Assembly (NCBI RefSeq): GCF_004570875.1
Contig: NZ_SPQK01000014.1
Span: 1-64,000 of the forward strand
DNA from: Blastococcus sp. CT_GayMR16
GTDB lineage: Bacteria > Actinomycetota > Actinomycetes > Mycobacteriales > Geodermatophilaceae
Reading direction: 5' to 3'
Length of the DNA stretch: 64,000 nt
Shown here: positions 45,303 through 54,892 of the stretch, piece by piece
How the letters are laid out: each line of letters opens with the position of its first letter
Numbering within the stretch: position 1 is the first letter of the stretch
Position numbers and translations under genes: made by a program
The notes under the pieces: generated by a model
What the model saw: only the letters and a program-made list of their open reading frames with translations
Told to the model about the DNA's origin: nothing
The model's database searches: none

Positions 45303-46066
45303 GGGGCAACCCTTTCGGCAGCGTCGAGAACCTCGTCGGCGAGAGCCAGGTAGGCCGCCGCCACGGGGCTGGTGGGGGAGGAGAGCACGACCGGGCGCTT
45401 GGCGAGCGTGCTCGTGGGAACCCGGCGGGACATCGGTACGCGCGTCGTCAGCAGGGGGAGCCCGGTGTCGGCCAGCGCGCCGGCGACCTCCCGGGCGGCC
45501 CGCCCGTGCTGGTCCCACGCCGTGCATGCGACCCCGATGAGCACCGCGGAGGTGTTCTCGTAGGCCCGGTGCTGGTCGAGGAACGCCGCGACGCGCGCCG
45601 CGCCGACGGCCGAGCCGGGGTCGCTGGTGAACACGGTCAGCACGGTGTCCGCGGCACACACCGCAGCCAGGGTGAGGGCGCCCAGGTCACCCCTCGTGTC
45701 GAGGACGACGTGGTCGTAGTCGCTCAGCAGGGAGCGGAGCACCCGGCGGACGCTGGTGGTCAGGCCCCCAGTGCTCGTCAGGTACGCGGCGGTCGTCTCC
45801 AGTTCGGGATGCGCGGGGAGGAGGTCGACCCCCGGGGCGACGGCGTGCCGGACGACGGCCCTCGGGTCGGCCAGCGGATCCTCCAGCAGCGCCGCCAGGC
45901 TGTCGTCCCGGCTCTTGGCGACGACGCCGAACGCCCGGCCCAGGCTGTCCTGCGGATCGACGTCCACGGCGAGCACCCTGCCGCGGCGGCCGAAGGCCGC
46001 GGCGAGATTGGCGGCCGCGGTGGTTTTACCGACTCCACCTTTGGACGAGCACACAGCAAGGCGCAT
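45299..46066 (-). CDS. ParA/MinD-family ATPase
   Basis: A 255-residue Walker-type ATPase. The deviant Walker A motif SKGGVGKTT is at residues 8-16, with DVDPQDSLGRAFGVV (switch region) and VLDTRGDLGALTL. Such proteins partition plasmids, chromosomes or protein clusters by ATP-driven surface gradients. No parB or parS site is visible near it, so it is an orphan probably positioning other cargo. ATG at 46066 is used, since the upstream open frame has no supporting domain. Confidence 0.9.
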   Translation of the reverse strand: MRLAVCSSKGGVGKTTAAANLAAAFGRRGRVLAVDVDPQDSLGRAFGVVAKSRDDSLAALLEDPLADPRAVVRHAVAPGVDLLPAHPELETTAAYLTSTGGLTTSVRRVLRSLLSDYDHVVLDTRGDLGALTLAAVCAADTVLTVFTSDPGSAVGAARVAAFLDQHRAYENTSAVLIGVACTAWDQHGRAAREVAGALADTGLPLLTTRVPMSRRVPTSTLAKRPVVLSSPTSPVAAAYLALADEVLDAAERVAP

Positions 46067-46271
46067 GCGGGGGAGTGTGGGGACCGGCAGCGTCCCGATC
46101 CGGGAGGCGGGCCGCCGACGTCGCAGAGGTCCGTCCCATCCGGCGCACCGTGCCCAACGTTCCCGCCGGCGCCGTCCGCGGGGCCGGATCCGGATGTGAC
46201 GGGCGTAACCAAAGCCCCGCGTCGCCGTTGTACCGGCCAGTAGGTTTCCTCGACCGCGATGGAGAACCCCC

Positions 46272-47123
46272 GTGCAGCGTCTCGCCGCGTGTGTCCTTGC
46301 CACCCTCGTCTTCGTGCTCCTGGGCGCCCCCGCGTCCTCGGCGACCAACGAGTCGCTGCGGTACGTCGCGCTGGGCGACTCCTACAGCGCCGGCTCCGGG
46401 GTGCTCCCGCCCGACCCCGAGGCCCAGCCGCAGTGCCTGCGCTCGACCAGCAACTACCCCCACCTCGTCGCGGCCGAGACCGGTGCCGAGCTCACCGACG
46501 TCACCTGCGGTGGCGCCGACACGAGTGACTACTTCACCCCGCAGTACGACGGCGTCCCCGCGCAGCTCGAGGCGCTCGAGGCCGACACCGAGCTCGTGAC
46601 CATGACCATCGGTGGCAACGACAGCGGCGTCTTCATCAACTCGATCGTCCAGTGCGGCATCGCCGGGGCGGCGACCCTCGGCCAGGGCAGCCCGTGCAAG
46701 GACCAGTACGGCTCGTCCTTCGAGGACACCATCCGCACCACGACCTACCCGTCGCTGGTGAACGCGCTGGAAGCGGTCCGGGCCGCGGCGCCGGACGCGA
46801 AGGTCGCCATCCTGAGCTACCCGTGGATCCTGCCCACCTCCGGTGGCTGCTTCGACAAGATGCCGGTCGCCGAGGGCGACGTGCCCTACCTGCGCAGCCT
46901 GCAGACGACGCTGAACGACGCCGTCCGCCGCGCGGCCGACGCCACCGGCGCCACGTACGTGGACATGAACGCGGTGTCGGAGGGCCACGACGCCTGCCAG
47001 CCGATCGGCGTCCGCTGGATCGAGCCGGTGCTGCAGGGCACCAACCCGGTCGTCGTCCACCCGAACGCGCTCGGCGAGCAGCAGATGGCAGCCCAGACCC
47101 TGGCGGTCCTCGGCCTCGGCTGA
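46272..47123 (+). CDS. Secreted SGNH/GDSL esterase
   Basis: A 283-residue lipase/esterase similar to Streptomyces SGNH lipases. Residues 1-24 form a signal peptide (LAACVLATLVFVLLGAP, cleavage after ASSA). Block I is ALGDSYSAGSG with catalytic Ser37, block III MTIGGNDSG, and the His block VVHPNALGEQQMA near the end. Paired cysteines suggest disulfides. It hydrolyses acyl esters outside the cell. GTG at 46272 is preceded by GGAG. Confidence 0.93.
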   Translation: MQRLAACVLATLVFVLLGAPASSATNESLRYVALGDSYSAGSGVLPPDPEAQPQCLRSTSNYPHLVAAETGAELTDVTCGGADTSDYFTPQYDGVPAQLEALEADTELVTMTIGGNDSGVFINSIVQCGIAGAATLGQGSPCKDQYGSSFEDTIRTTTYPSLVNALEAVRAAAPDAKVAILSYPWILPTSGGCFDKMPVAEGDVPYLRSLQTTLNDAVRRAADATGATYVDMNAVSEGHDACQPIGVRWIEPVLQGTNPVVVHPNALGEQQMAAQTLAVLGLG

Positions 47124-47140
47124 CGCCGGGCAGTGCGGCG

Positions 47141-49765
47141 CTAGGTCGTCCCCTCCGTCAGGGCCTCGAAGGTCCGGTCCAGCGCCTGGGGGGACGGCCA
47201 CTGCCGTGCCTCGGCGACGGCCGCGTCGTAGGCCTCGTCCCCGAGCTGGCGGCGGGCCCGGTCGGCGACGTCGTCCAGCAGCGGCGGCAGGGCCGGCGCG
47301 CGGGGGAGGGCCAGGTGTTCCCGCATCGACGTCGCCGCGGCCAGCGCCTGGGCCGCCACGTCCGGCCGCCCGTCCCCCAGGGCGACGGCAGCCAGGCCCT
47401 CGAGGGCGTACGCGATCGCCGTCGGCTGGCCCCCGCGGCGATTGGCGGCCGCACCGTCCATGACCGACCGCCGGGCGCCGGCGAGATCGCCCCGCGCCAG
47501 CAGGACCAGGCCACGGGAGCTGAGGGCCTGGCCCGTCAGCGACTCGTCACCGAGGCGCCCGGCGAGTTCCAGGGCCGCCCCGTAGTGCTGTTCCGCGGCC
47601 TCGAGATCCCCCAGCATCAGCGCGAGCTCTCCGCCGAACACCTCCATGAAGGCCCGCCCCAGGTCCTGGCCGAGGGCGGCGAAGCGGCCGGCGGTCTCCT
47701 CGATGCCGTGGGCCCACTTCTCCACCGACCCCTCGGCCATCGCCGCGTAGATGCCGGCCATGGCCGCCAGCGCGCGGTCGTAGGCGTGGTCGTCGTCGTC
47801 CGGGAGGAGGTCCAGGCCCTCGTCCAGCAGCGGCCGGACGGCGGGCAGGTCGACGAACACCCCGGCGAGGAGTGCGCGGAGGACCAGGAGTCGCCCCCGC
47901 ACGGCTGAGGTGGACCTGGGCAGCGCCTGCTCCAGCCACGCGACGGCCTCCCGCTCACCGCTGCGCCGCACCAGGTAGCCGAGTGCGTTCCGGATGAGCA
48001 GGGCGGCCGTCTCCAACCGTCCGGTGTCGATGGCGCGCTGTACTGCCGCCCGGACGTTGGCCCGCTCCTGGTCGAAGCGCTCGAGTGCCCGCCGGAAGGC
48101 GGTGGCCTCGGCGTGGACCAGCGGATCCGTCATGGCGAGGACCCACTCGGCGTGCCGGTGCCCGGTCTCGGCCCCGTCCGGGGAGGCGGCCAGCTTCTCC
48201 GCCGCGTAGGCCCGCACCGTCTCGAGCATGTCCAGGCGTGGCTCCGGGGCGGTTCCGTCGACGTCGACCAGCAGGCTGTCGTCGAGGAGGACGGCGAGGG
48301 TGCCGAGGACCTCCGGCTCGCCCGCCCGGCCGCAGACCGTCTCCGCCGCCGTCAGCGTCCAGCCGCCGGCGAAGATCCCGAGCCGGGCGAACAGGGTCTG
48401 CTCGTGGGGCTGGAGCAGGCCGTGGCTCCAGTCCATCGTGGCCCGCAGTGTCCGTTGCCGCTCCGGCAGATCCACGGGCCCGTCGCCGAGCACGTCGAGC
48501 CGGTTCCGCAGGCGGGTGAGCAGTGCGTCGGGCGGGAGCAGCCGCACCCGTGCCGCAGCCAGCTCGATGGCGAGGGGTAGCCCGTCGAGGCGGCGGCAGA
48601 TCTCGGCGACGGCGGGAGCGGTCGTGGCGTCCAGGACGAAGTCGGGCCGGGTCGCGGTGGCCCGCTCGGCGAACAGCTGCATCGCCGGTGTCTCCGGCAG
48701 GGGACCGAGGTGGAACTGCTGCTCGGATCGGAGCCGGAGCACCTGCCTGCTCGTCACCACCGCGACGATGGCCGGCGTCCGGTCCAGCAGCGTCGCGACG
48801 TCGGAGGCCGCCGCCGTGACCTGCTCAAAGTTGTCGAGGACGAGGAGCGTCCGGTCGCCGTCGATCGTCGTGCGGACGGCCTCGACCAGGTCGGCCGCTG
48901 CCTCGCGCCGGGCGCCGACCGCGTCCGCCACGCTGCTCAGGACCAGGGCGGGGTCGGCGACCGGGCTCAGCGCCACGAACACCACCCCGCCCCGGAAGTC
49001 GCCGGCCACCTGGCGGGCGGCCTCGAGGGCGAGCCGGGTCTTCCCGACACCGCCGGGACCCGTGACGGTGACGAGCCGGGTCGATTCCTTGCGGAGGAGT
49101 GCGACCAACGCCGAGACCTCCGCCTCCCGTCCCACGAGCGGCTCGGCAGGTGCGGGCAGCCGCGGCTGTGCGGGAGGGCTGTCCAGCGGCGGGAACTCCC
49201 GGGGCAGGCCGGTGACGTCCAGCTGCGAGAGCGGTACCGGGCCGGGGAAGTCCTTGAGCCGGTGCGGGCCGAGCGAGCGCAGGGCCGTGCCCTGAGGCAG
49301 GTGCTCGCCGGCGAGCACCGCCGTGACGTCGGACAGCAGGATCTGCCCCCCGTGGGCGGCAGCAGCGATCCGGGCGGCCTGGTGGACGGGCAGTGCGACG
49401 TAACCGCCACCGGTGACGGCGGCGTCCCCGGTGTGGAGTCCCATGCGGACGCGGACGTCGCGCCCCTCCGGCCATGCGTGGCCGGCCAGCGACTGCTGTG
49501 CCTCGGCGGCGGCCGCCAGGGCCTGACCGGCGGACGGGAACGCCACGAAGAACGAGTCGCCCTGGGTGTCGACCTCCTGACCGCCATGGGCGGCGAAGGC
49601 ATCCCGCAGCAGGCGGCGGTGGACGGCGAGGGAGGCGGCGTAGCCCGGGGGGTCAGCGCGGAGCAGGCGGGTGGAGCCCTCGATGTCGGTGAACAGGAAG
49701 GTCACCGTGCCGGTGGGCAGGGTGCCGGCACGTGGCGGGTCGACCGCGGTGCGCTCGTCGGCCAT
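47141..49765 (-). CDS. Class III cyclase-NB-ARC/TPR signalling protein
   Basis: An 874-residue regulator. The N-terminal cyclase homology domain has FLFTDIEGSTRLL (metal Asp27) and DTQGDSFFVAF. A STAND/NB-ARC-type ATPase follows with Walker A GPGGVGKTRLALEAA, LLVLDNFEQ (Walker B) and IELAAARVRLLPPD. A TPR-like C-terminal half closes it. No helix-turn-helix is seen, so it is a signalling protein without DNA binding. ATG at 49765 has an AGGGGGC site. The decayed gene at 53.4-54.8 kb is a relative. Confidence 0.88.
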   Translation of the reverse strand: MADERTAVDPPRAGTLPTGTVTFLFTDIEGSTRLLRADPPGYAASLAVHRRLLRDAFAAHGGQEVDTQGDSFFVAFPSAGQALAAAAEAQQSLAGHAWPEGRDVRVRMGLHTGDAAVTGGGYVALPVHQAARIAAAAHGGQILLSDVTAVLAGEHLPQGTALRSLGPHRLKDFPGPVPLSQLDVTGLPREFPPLDSPPAQPRLPAPAEPLVGREAEVSALVALLRKESTRLVTVTGPGGVGKTRLALEAARQVAGDFRGGVVFVALSPVADPALVLSSVADAVGARREAAADLVEAVRTTIDGDRTLLVLDNFEQVTAAASDVATLLDRTPAIVAVVTSRQVLRLRSEQQFHLGPLPETPAMQLFAERATATRPDFVLDATTAPAVAEICRRLDGLPLAIELAAARVRLLPPDALLTRLRNRLDVLGDGPVDLPERQRTLRATMDWSHGLLQPHEQTLFARLGIFAGGWTLTAAETVCGRAGEPEVLGTLAVLLDDSLLVDVDGTAPEPRLDMLETVRAYAAEKLAASPDGAETGHRHAEWVLAMTDPLVHAEATAFRRALERFDQERANVRAAVQRAIDTGRLETAALLIRNALGYLVRRSGEREAVAWLEQALPRSTSAVRGRLLVLRALLAGVFVDLPAVRPLLDEGLDLLPDDDDHAYDRALAAMAGIYAAMAEGSVEKWAHGIEETAGRFAALGQDLGRAFMEVFGGELALMLGDLEAAEQHYGAALELAGRLGDESLTGQALSSRGLVLLARGDLAGARRSVMDGAAANRRGGQPTAIAYALEGLAAVALGDGRPDVAAQALAAATSMREHLALPRAPALPPLLDDVADRARRQLGDEAYDAAVAEARQWPSPQALDRTFEALTEGTT

Positions 49766-49857
49766 GTCGCCCCCTGGTGGTCGCGCATCTCCAGGCCAGC
49801 CCGTCGGCGGCAGGATAGGGACGCCGGCAGCAGGGAACCAGAGGCATCCCGCTGACG

Positions 49858-50340
49858 TCAGGTGCGTGCTGTCCGGCGTTCGGCCCGGCGCCGGACGTCG
49901 GCGAGCAGCCGCCGGACGGCGACCACGTGACCACCCGTCCCGATCACCAGCAGCCGGTAGGTGCGGCCCGCGACGCCGGGAAAGGCGGCGCGGCTCTCCG
50001 CCCGCAGCCGGGTCCGGTCGCCCTCGAGGGGGTCGATCCGGAACGTCAGGACGTAGGTCGAGAAGAAGTGGCGCCCCTCGAGCGCCAGTTCCGCGCGGGG
50101 AACCGCGGCGGTCACCCGGAAGCCGGGGATCGTCGAGCCCTCGACGAGCGGCCGCGGGCCGGACGCCCGGCTGTCGGCGCATCCGACGACCCGGCTCGCG
50201 GCGGCCGTCCAGCGCCGCGACAGCACCGCATCCAGGGTCTCGCCCAGGGCCGCCCACACGTCGTCGGGGTCCGCCGCGACGTCGGTGGCGTGCTCGTCGA
50301 TGCGCGGCAGATGGGCCTGCTGCCCGGGAACCGCCCTCAC
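49858..50340 (-). CDS. SRPBCC-like protein
   Basis: A 160-residue protein. It has the layout of a polyketide-cyclase/START-like domain: a helix near the N-terminus (ATDVAADPDDVWAALGETLDAVLSR), central strands (GFRVTAAVPRAELALEGRHFF, TYVLTFRI) and a long C-terminal helix (HVVAVRRLLADVRRRAE). A ligand is not identifiable. The GTG at 50340 overlaps the VOC gene stop (GTGA), so the two are coupled. Confidence 0.7.
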   Translation of the reverse strand: MRAVPGQQAHLPRIDEHATDVAADPDDVWAALGETLDAVLSRRWTAAASRVVGCADSRASGPRPLVEGSTIPGFRVTAAVPRAELALEGRHFFSTYVLTFRIDPLEGDRTRLRAESRAAFPGVAGRTYRLLVIGTGGHVVAVRRLLADVRRRAERRTART

Positions 50341-50711
50341 CCGCCGTAGGGCCGGGTGATGATCTCCAGGACGTGCCCGTTGGGATCCAGCCAGTAGACG
50401 CCCCGGCCGCCGTCGTGGGTGTTGATCCGACCGGGCTGCTGCTGGAACGGGTCGGCCCAGAAGTCGAGGCCACGAGCCTGGATCCGGCCGAAGATCGCGT
50501 CGAACTCCGGCTCGGTCACCAGGAACGCGTAGTGCCGGGGGTGGACCTCGGAATCGTCCATGAAGTCCAGCGACACGTGATTGTCCAGCTCGACGACGGA
50601 GAACGGTCCGTACGTCGTCGGCGCGGGCACGCCGAGCAGGTCCGCCAGGAAGCTCGCCGCCTCCTGCTTGTCCCGCGCGGCGACGATGGTGTGGTTCAGC
50701 TGGACCGGCAT
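50337..50711 (-). CDS. VOC-family (glyoxalase/bleomycin-resistance-like) protein
   Basis: A 124-residue single vicinal-oxygen-chelate domain: MPVQLNHTIVAARDK, VELDNHVSLDF, HYAFLVTEPEFDAIFGRI, and the conserved GRGVYWLDPNGHVLEIITRPYG end. Metal-binding His and Glu positions are present at both ends. It probably dimerises as a small metal enzyme or resistance protein; the substrate is unknown. Confidence 0.85.
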   Translation of the reverse strand: MPVQLNHTIVAARDKQEAASFLADLLGVPAPTTYGPFSVVELDNHVSLDFMDDSEVHPRHYAFLVTEPEFDAIFGRIQARGLDFWADPFQQQPGRINTHDGGRGVYWLDPNGHVLEIITRPYGG

Positions 50712-50777
50712 CTCCGACTCCCTCCGCGCACGAGGTAAGCACGGTCGCGGCCGGTTCGGAACGGCTCGGCGTGCGCC

Positions 50778-52310
50778 TCAGGAGCCGGCGAGCAGCCCGC
50801 GGACCGCGTCGATCGTGTCGGCCTCGGCGGGCGTCTTGTCCGGCCGGTAGCGCAGCACCCGGGCGAACCGGAGCGCGACGCCGCCTGGATACCGGGTGCT
50901 GCGCTGGGCGCCGTCGAGGGCGATCTCGACGACGAGCTCCGGACGCAGCAGCACGCCCCAGTCGGGGTGCTCGCGGGCGTGCTCCGGAAAGGTGCGCGTC
51001 TGCCAGTCCAGCAACTGGTCGGTCATGCCCTTGAACGTCTTGCCGACCATGACCGGCTCGCCCCCGTCGGGGTCGCGGGCGCCGAGGTGGATGTTCGACA
51101 GCATTCCAGAGCGCCGGCCGTACCCCCACTCCGCGCCGATCACGACGAGGTCGAGCGTGTGCACCGGCTTGACCTTCTGCCACGCCTTGCCGCGCCGGCC
51201 GGCCGCGTAGGGCGCGTCGAGGGCCTTGACGACGACGCCCTCGTGACCGGCGGTGAGCGCCTCGTCGAGCACCTCGGCAGCCTGTTCGGGCTCGGGGCTG
51301 CGGACGCCGGGCATCCGGAGGGCGGCGTGCTCGTCGGCCGCCAGCAGCTGTGCGAGCGCGTCGAGGCGGACGTGCAGCGGCTCGTCGAGCAGGTCGCGCC
51401 CGTCGAGGTGCAGCAGGTCGAAGAAGAACGGGCTCAGGAGCACGCCCGCCTCCGACGCGTCGCTGCCGAAGCGGCTCATCGTGTCCTGGAACGCCCGGGG
51501 GCGGCCGTCGTCGTCGAGGGCGAGGGTCTCCCCGTCCAGGACGGCGGTCTCGCAGGGCAGGGCACGCACCCGGTCGACCAGCTCGGGCACGCCGTCGGTC
51601 ACCTCGCGCAGCGTGCGCGTCCACACGCGCACCTCGTCGCCGTCCCGGTGCACCTGGATCCGCGCGCCGTCGAGCTTGAACTCGACCGTCACGTCGGCGC
51701 CGAGGTCGGTGAGCGCGTCGTCCAGCGACGAGCCGGGGCTGGCCAGCATCGGCCGCACCGGCCGGCCGACCTCCAGGCGCACCGCGTCCAGCGCCGCGAC
51801 CCCGCCGGACAGTGCCATCGCCGCGGTCTCCGGGAGCCGGCCGGAGAGCATGAAGGCCCGGCGGACGGCGGCAGCGGGGACGTCGGCGGCGGTGGCGACG
51901 GAATCGAGGACGACGCCCTCGAGCGCGCCCTGCCGGAGGTCGCCGGTGAGCAGGCGGACGAGGAACTGCTGCTCGTCGGCGGTCGCGGCGGACATCAGGT
52001 CGCCCAGCAGCGCATCGCGGCGGGCGGCGGAGCCGGCGCCGCCCGTGCCGGCCAGCCCGGTGAGCGTCGCGTCGACGACCGCCACGGTCAGCGACGACGC
52101 CTCGGCGGGTGCGCCGACTCTCCGGGACAGGGTCCGCCAGCCGACGCCCAGCCGCCCCTGCCGCGTCTCGCCGGCCAGCCAGGCCGTGACCGGTCCGACC
52201 TCCTCCGGGTCGGCGCGGCGTAGCAGCTCCGCGATCACGCCGGCCTTCGCGGTGCGGGACCGGGTGGCCGCCACGGCGGCGGAGGCGGTGACGACGTCGG
52301 CGAGCAGCAC
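50778..52310 (-). CDS. ligB: ATP-dependent DNA ligase (LigB type)
   Basis: A 510-residue ligase. The N-terminal DNA-binding domain opens LLADVVTASAAVAATRSR, typical of actinobacterial LigB. The AMP-accepting Lys is in EFKLDGARIQVHR (about Lys212), with DGETLAL, KALDAPYAAGRRGKAWQKVK and a C-terminal OB-fold (GKTFKGMTDQLLDWQ). It joins DNA ends in repair and is not the essential NAD ligase. I chose GTG at 52310 to give the normal N-terminus; the open frame goes 26 codons further up with no motif. Confidence 0.93.
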   Translation of the reverse strand: MLLADVVTASAAVAATRSRTAKAGVIAELLRRADPEEVGPVTAWLAGETRQGRLGVGWRTLSRRVGAPAEASSLTVAVVDATLTGLAGTGGAGSAARRDALLGDLMSAATADEQQFLVRLLTGDLRQGALEGVVLDSVATAADVPAAAVRRAFMLSGRLPETAAMALSGGVAALDAVRLEVGRPVRPMLASPGSSLDDALTDLGADVTVEFKLDGARIQVHRDGDEVRVWTRTLREVTDGVPELVDRVRALPCETAVLDGETLALDDDGRPRAFQDTMSRFGSDASEAGVLLSPFFFDLLHLDGRDLLDEPLHVRLDALAQLLAADEHAALRMPGVRSPEPEQAAEVLDEALTAGHEGVVVKALDAPYAAGRRGKAWQKVKPVHTLDLVVIGAEWGYGRRSGMLSNIHLGARDPDGGEPVMVGKTFKGMTDQLLDWQTRTFPEHAREHPDWGVLLRPELVVEIALDGAQRSTRYPGGVALRFARVLRYRPDKTPAEADTIDAVRGLLAGS

Positions 52311-52387
52311 GGCGACATGGTGGCAGCACGAGCCGGTGCCGATCCTGGTTGACTGGTGGTTGAGCTCTGAACAACAGGAGGACGGCA

Positions 52388-53416
52388 ATGCATCTCGGCG
52401 TCGACAGTTTTGTCTCGGCGGTCACCGATCCCTCGACCGAGCGCGTCATCGGGCCGGCAGAGCGGATGGAGCACCTGCTCGAGGAGATCGCGCTCGCCGA
52501 CGAGGTGGGCCTCTACTCGTTCGGCATCGGGGAGCACCACCGCAGCGAGTACTACGACTCGGCGCCGCCGGTGATCCTGGCGGCCGCGGCGGCGCGCACC
52601 TCGCGCATCCGGCTCGGCAGTGCCGTGGCGGTGCTCAGCGCCGCCGACCCGGTGCGGGTGTTCCAGCAGTTCGCCACGCTCGACCTGATCTCCAAGGGGC
52701 GCATCGACCTGGTGGTGGGGCGCGGCTCGTTCACCGAGGCGTTCCCGCTGTTCGGCCTCAGCCTCGCCGACTACGACTCGCTGTTCGAGGAGAAGCTCGA
52801 CCTGCTCCTGCGCATCCGGGAGTCCGAGCACGTCACCTGGTCGGGCCGGCACCGGCCGCCGCTGACCGGGCAGGGCGTCTACCCGCGGCCCGTGCAGGAC
52901 CCGTTGCCCATCTGGGTCGGCGTCGGTGGGACGCCGGAATCCTTCGTGCGCGCAGGTCTGCTGGGTCTGCCCCTGATGGTGGCGATCATCGGCGGCGAGC
53001 CCCGGCAGTTCGCCCCGCTGGTCGACCTGTACCGGCGGGCGGGGGCGCAGGCCGGGCACGCCCCCGAAAAGCTGCAGGTCGGGCTGCACGTGTTCGGTTT
53101 CGTCGGGGAGAGCACGCAGGCCGCCTCGGACACGATCTACCCGGGGTGGCACGAGATGTTCACGAAGGTCTCCCGCGAGCGGGGCTTCTCCCCACCGTCG
53201 CGGGCGCAGTTCGATGCCACCAGCGGACCGGACGGCGCCTTCTTCATGGGCGACCCGGACACCGTGGCCGACAAGCTGATCCGGGTCTCCGCGCAGCTCG
53301 GCGGCGTCGCCCGGATCTCGCTGCAGATGACCAACCCGCGGCTGGCGCACGCCGACCTGCTGCGGGGCATCGAGCTGCTGGGCACCGAGGTGGTCCCGCG
53401 GGTGGCCGGGGCCTGA
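52388..53416 (+). CDS. Luciferase-like (LLM class) flavin oxidoreductase
   Basis: A 342-residue TIM-barrel enzyme. Family marks are GIGEHHRSEYYDSAPPVILAAAAARTSRIRLGSAVAVLSAADPVRVFQQ in pieces, the GRIDLVVGRGSFTEAFPLFG block and the C-terminal VADKLIRVSAQ. It uses reduced FMN or F420; which one cannot be told by eye. AGGAGG precedes the ATG at 52388. It is divergent from ligB (77-bp gap) and convergent with the decayed regulator gene. Confidence 0.92.
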   Translation: MHLGVDSFVSAVTDPSTERVIGPAERMEHLLEEIALADEVGLYSFGIGEHHRSEYYDSAPPVILAAAAARTSRIRLGSAVAVLSAADPVRVFQQFATLDLISKGRIDLVVGRGSFTEAFPLFGLSLADYDSLFEEKLDLLLRIRESEHVTWSGRHRPPLTGQGVYPRPVQDPLPIWVGVGGTPESFVRAGLLGLPLMVAIIGGEPRQFAPLVDLYRRAGAQAGHAPEKLQVGLHVFGFVGESTQAASDTIYPGWHEMFTKVSRERGFSPPSRAQFDATSGPDGAFFMGDPDTVADKLIRVSAQLGGVARISLQMTNPRLAHADLLRGIELLGTEVVPRVAGA

Positions 53417-53419
53417 CCG

Positions 53420-54819
53420 CTACGGCGTCCCGAGCGCGTAGGCCACGGCCTCGTCGACGCTCATCGCCGCGCCCTCGGCGAGCAGCCGCTCGCCGTCGGC
53501 ACCCCGGCGGGCCACCGTCTCGGCCAGCCGAGGCACCTGGTTGACCGGATGGTCGACCTGGTCGGTGCCGGTCAGCCGCTGCAGGTGCCGCACGGCCCCG
53601 GCGAGCCGCAGCTCGCGGTCCTCGTCCCCGGCGAGCCCGCCCAGCATCGCGAAGTCCGAGAGGTGCAGCACGATCGCGGAGACGTCGCCCACCGGGGCGA
53701 ACAGCCGCAGGCTCTCCTCGAGCAGCTCCCGCGCCCGGGCCGTCCGGCCCTCGAGCAGCAGCGTGCGGCCCAGCATCCGGAGCGACCAGCCGAGGTGGAA
53801 GCCGTCCGGGCCGTCCCGCAGGCGCGCGACGGCGTCCTCGAGCAGCCGTTCCGCGGCCGCCAGGTCGCCCGCCACCATCGCCAGGACGCCGTGCAGCCAC
53901 AGCCCGCGGGCCACGCCCTCGGCGTCCCCGAGGTCGGCGTACAGCTCCTGGCTGCGGTCGGCGAGTCCGACGCCCTCGTCCATCCGCCCCAGCTGCCAGA
54001 CGGCGAACGCCAGGTTGAACACGGCCCCGCCAGGGCTGCGGTGTTCCCGGTCCGCTCCGCCAGCTGCACCGCCTCGGTGTACGCGGCCACGCTGGCGGGC
54101 AGGTCGCGCTGGCAGTACGTCACACCACCCACGGCGTCGAGGGCCGCGGCCCGCGCCGGCACGTCGTCGGCATCCAGCCGCTCCAGGAGGCTCTTGAGCA
54201 CCGCGCGTCCTTCGCGCAGATAGCCCCGCATCTGCCAGTAGCGCCACAGCGGTGCCGCCATGCCGGCGGCGAGGACCGGGTCGTGCTCGACGGACCAGGT
54301 CAGTGCCGCGCGCAGGTTGTCGTGCTCGGCCTGCGAGACGGGGGTCCGGCGCGCGTGGCCAGACCGGCCAGCCGCCCGGCTGCGCGCCGCCACATCACGG
54401 GACCGTCGCCGCCGGCCTCGAGGAGCTCGGTGGCGAGGTCGCGGCACACCTGCAGCATCGAGAACCGCTCCGACTCCCCGGGGGCGGCGACCTGGTCCAG
54501 GGCTCAAGGGTCGCTCCGCCCGGGAAGACGGCGAGCGCGGCGAAGATGCGACGGGCCGGTTCGTCGAGCAGGTCGTAGCTCCACAGCAGCGTGCTGCGCA
54601 GCGCCTGCTGGCGGCGCGGCAGGTCGCGGGGACCGCTGCGCAGGAGCCACAGCTGGGAGCCCAGGCGGTCGGCGATCTCCGCGGGGGTGAGGGTGCCCAC
54701 GTGCGAGGCGGCGAGCTCGACGGCGAGCAGCATCCGATCCACGCCGTCCACGATCCGGACGACGGCGTCGCGCTCCGCCGGGCCCAGCAGAAGGTGACGG
54801 TGCCCGCGGGCAGGCGCAC
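53420..54819 (-). pseudogene. Decayed cyclase/NB-ARC/TPR regulator
   Basis: The start reads MRLPAGTVTF, the usual opening of such cyclase regulators, but the next residues are lost. Immediately afterwards another frame gives ERDAVVRIVDGVDRMLLAVELAASHVGTLTP and LRSTLLWSYDLLDEPARRIFAALAVFPGG, the middle of an NB-ARC ATPase. Then the frame changes again near 54500 (EHDNLRAALTWSVEHDP), and near 54020 (AVFNLAFAVWQLGRMDEG) to the normal TPR end. So the cyclase and Walker A part are deleted and several frameshifts follow. It is a relative of the intact gene at 47141-49765. Confidence 0.85.
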
Positions 54820-54892
54820 GCGGGCACGCTACGCCGGCGGGCCGATCGTCAGGAAGCCGATCCGGCCCCGACCGCGGATTCTGCGGCCCCAC

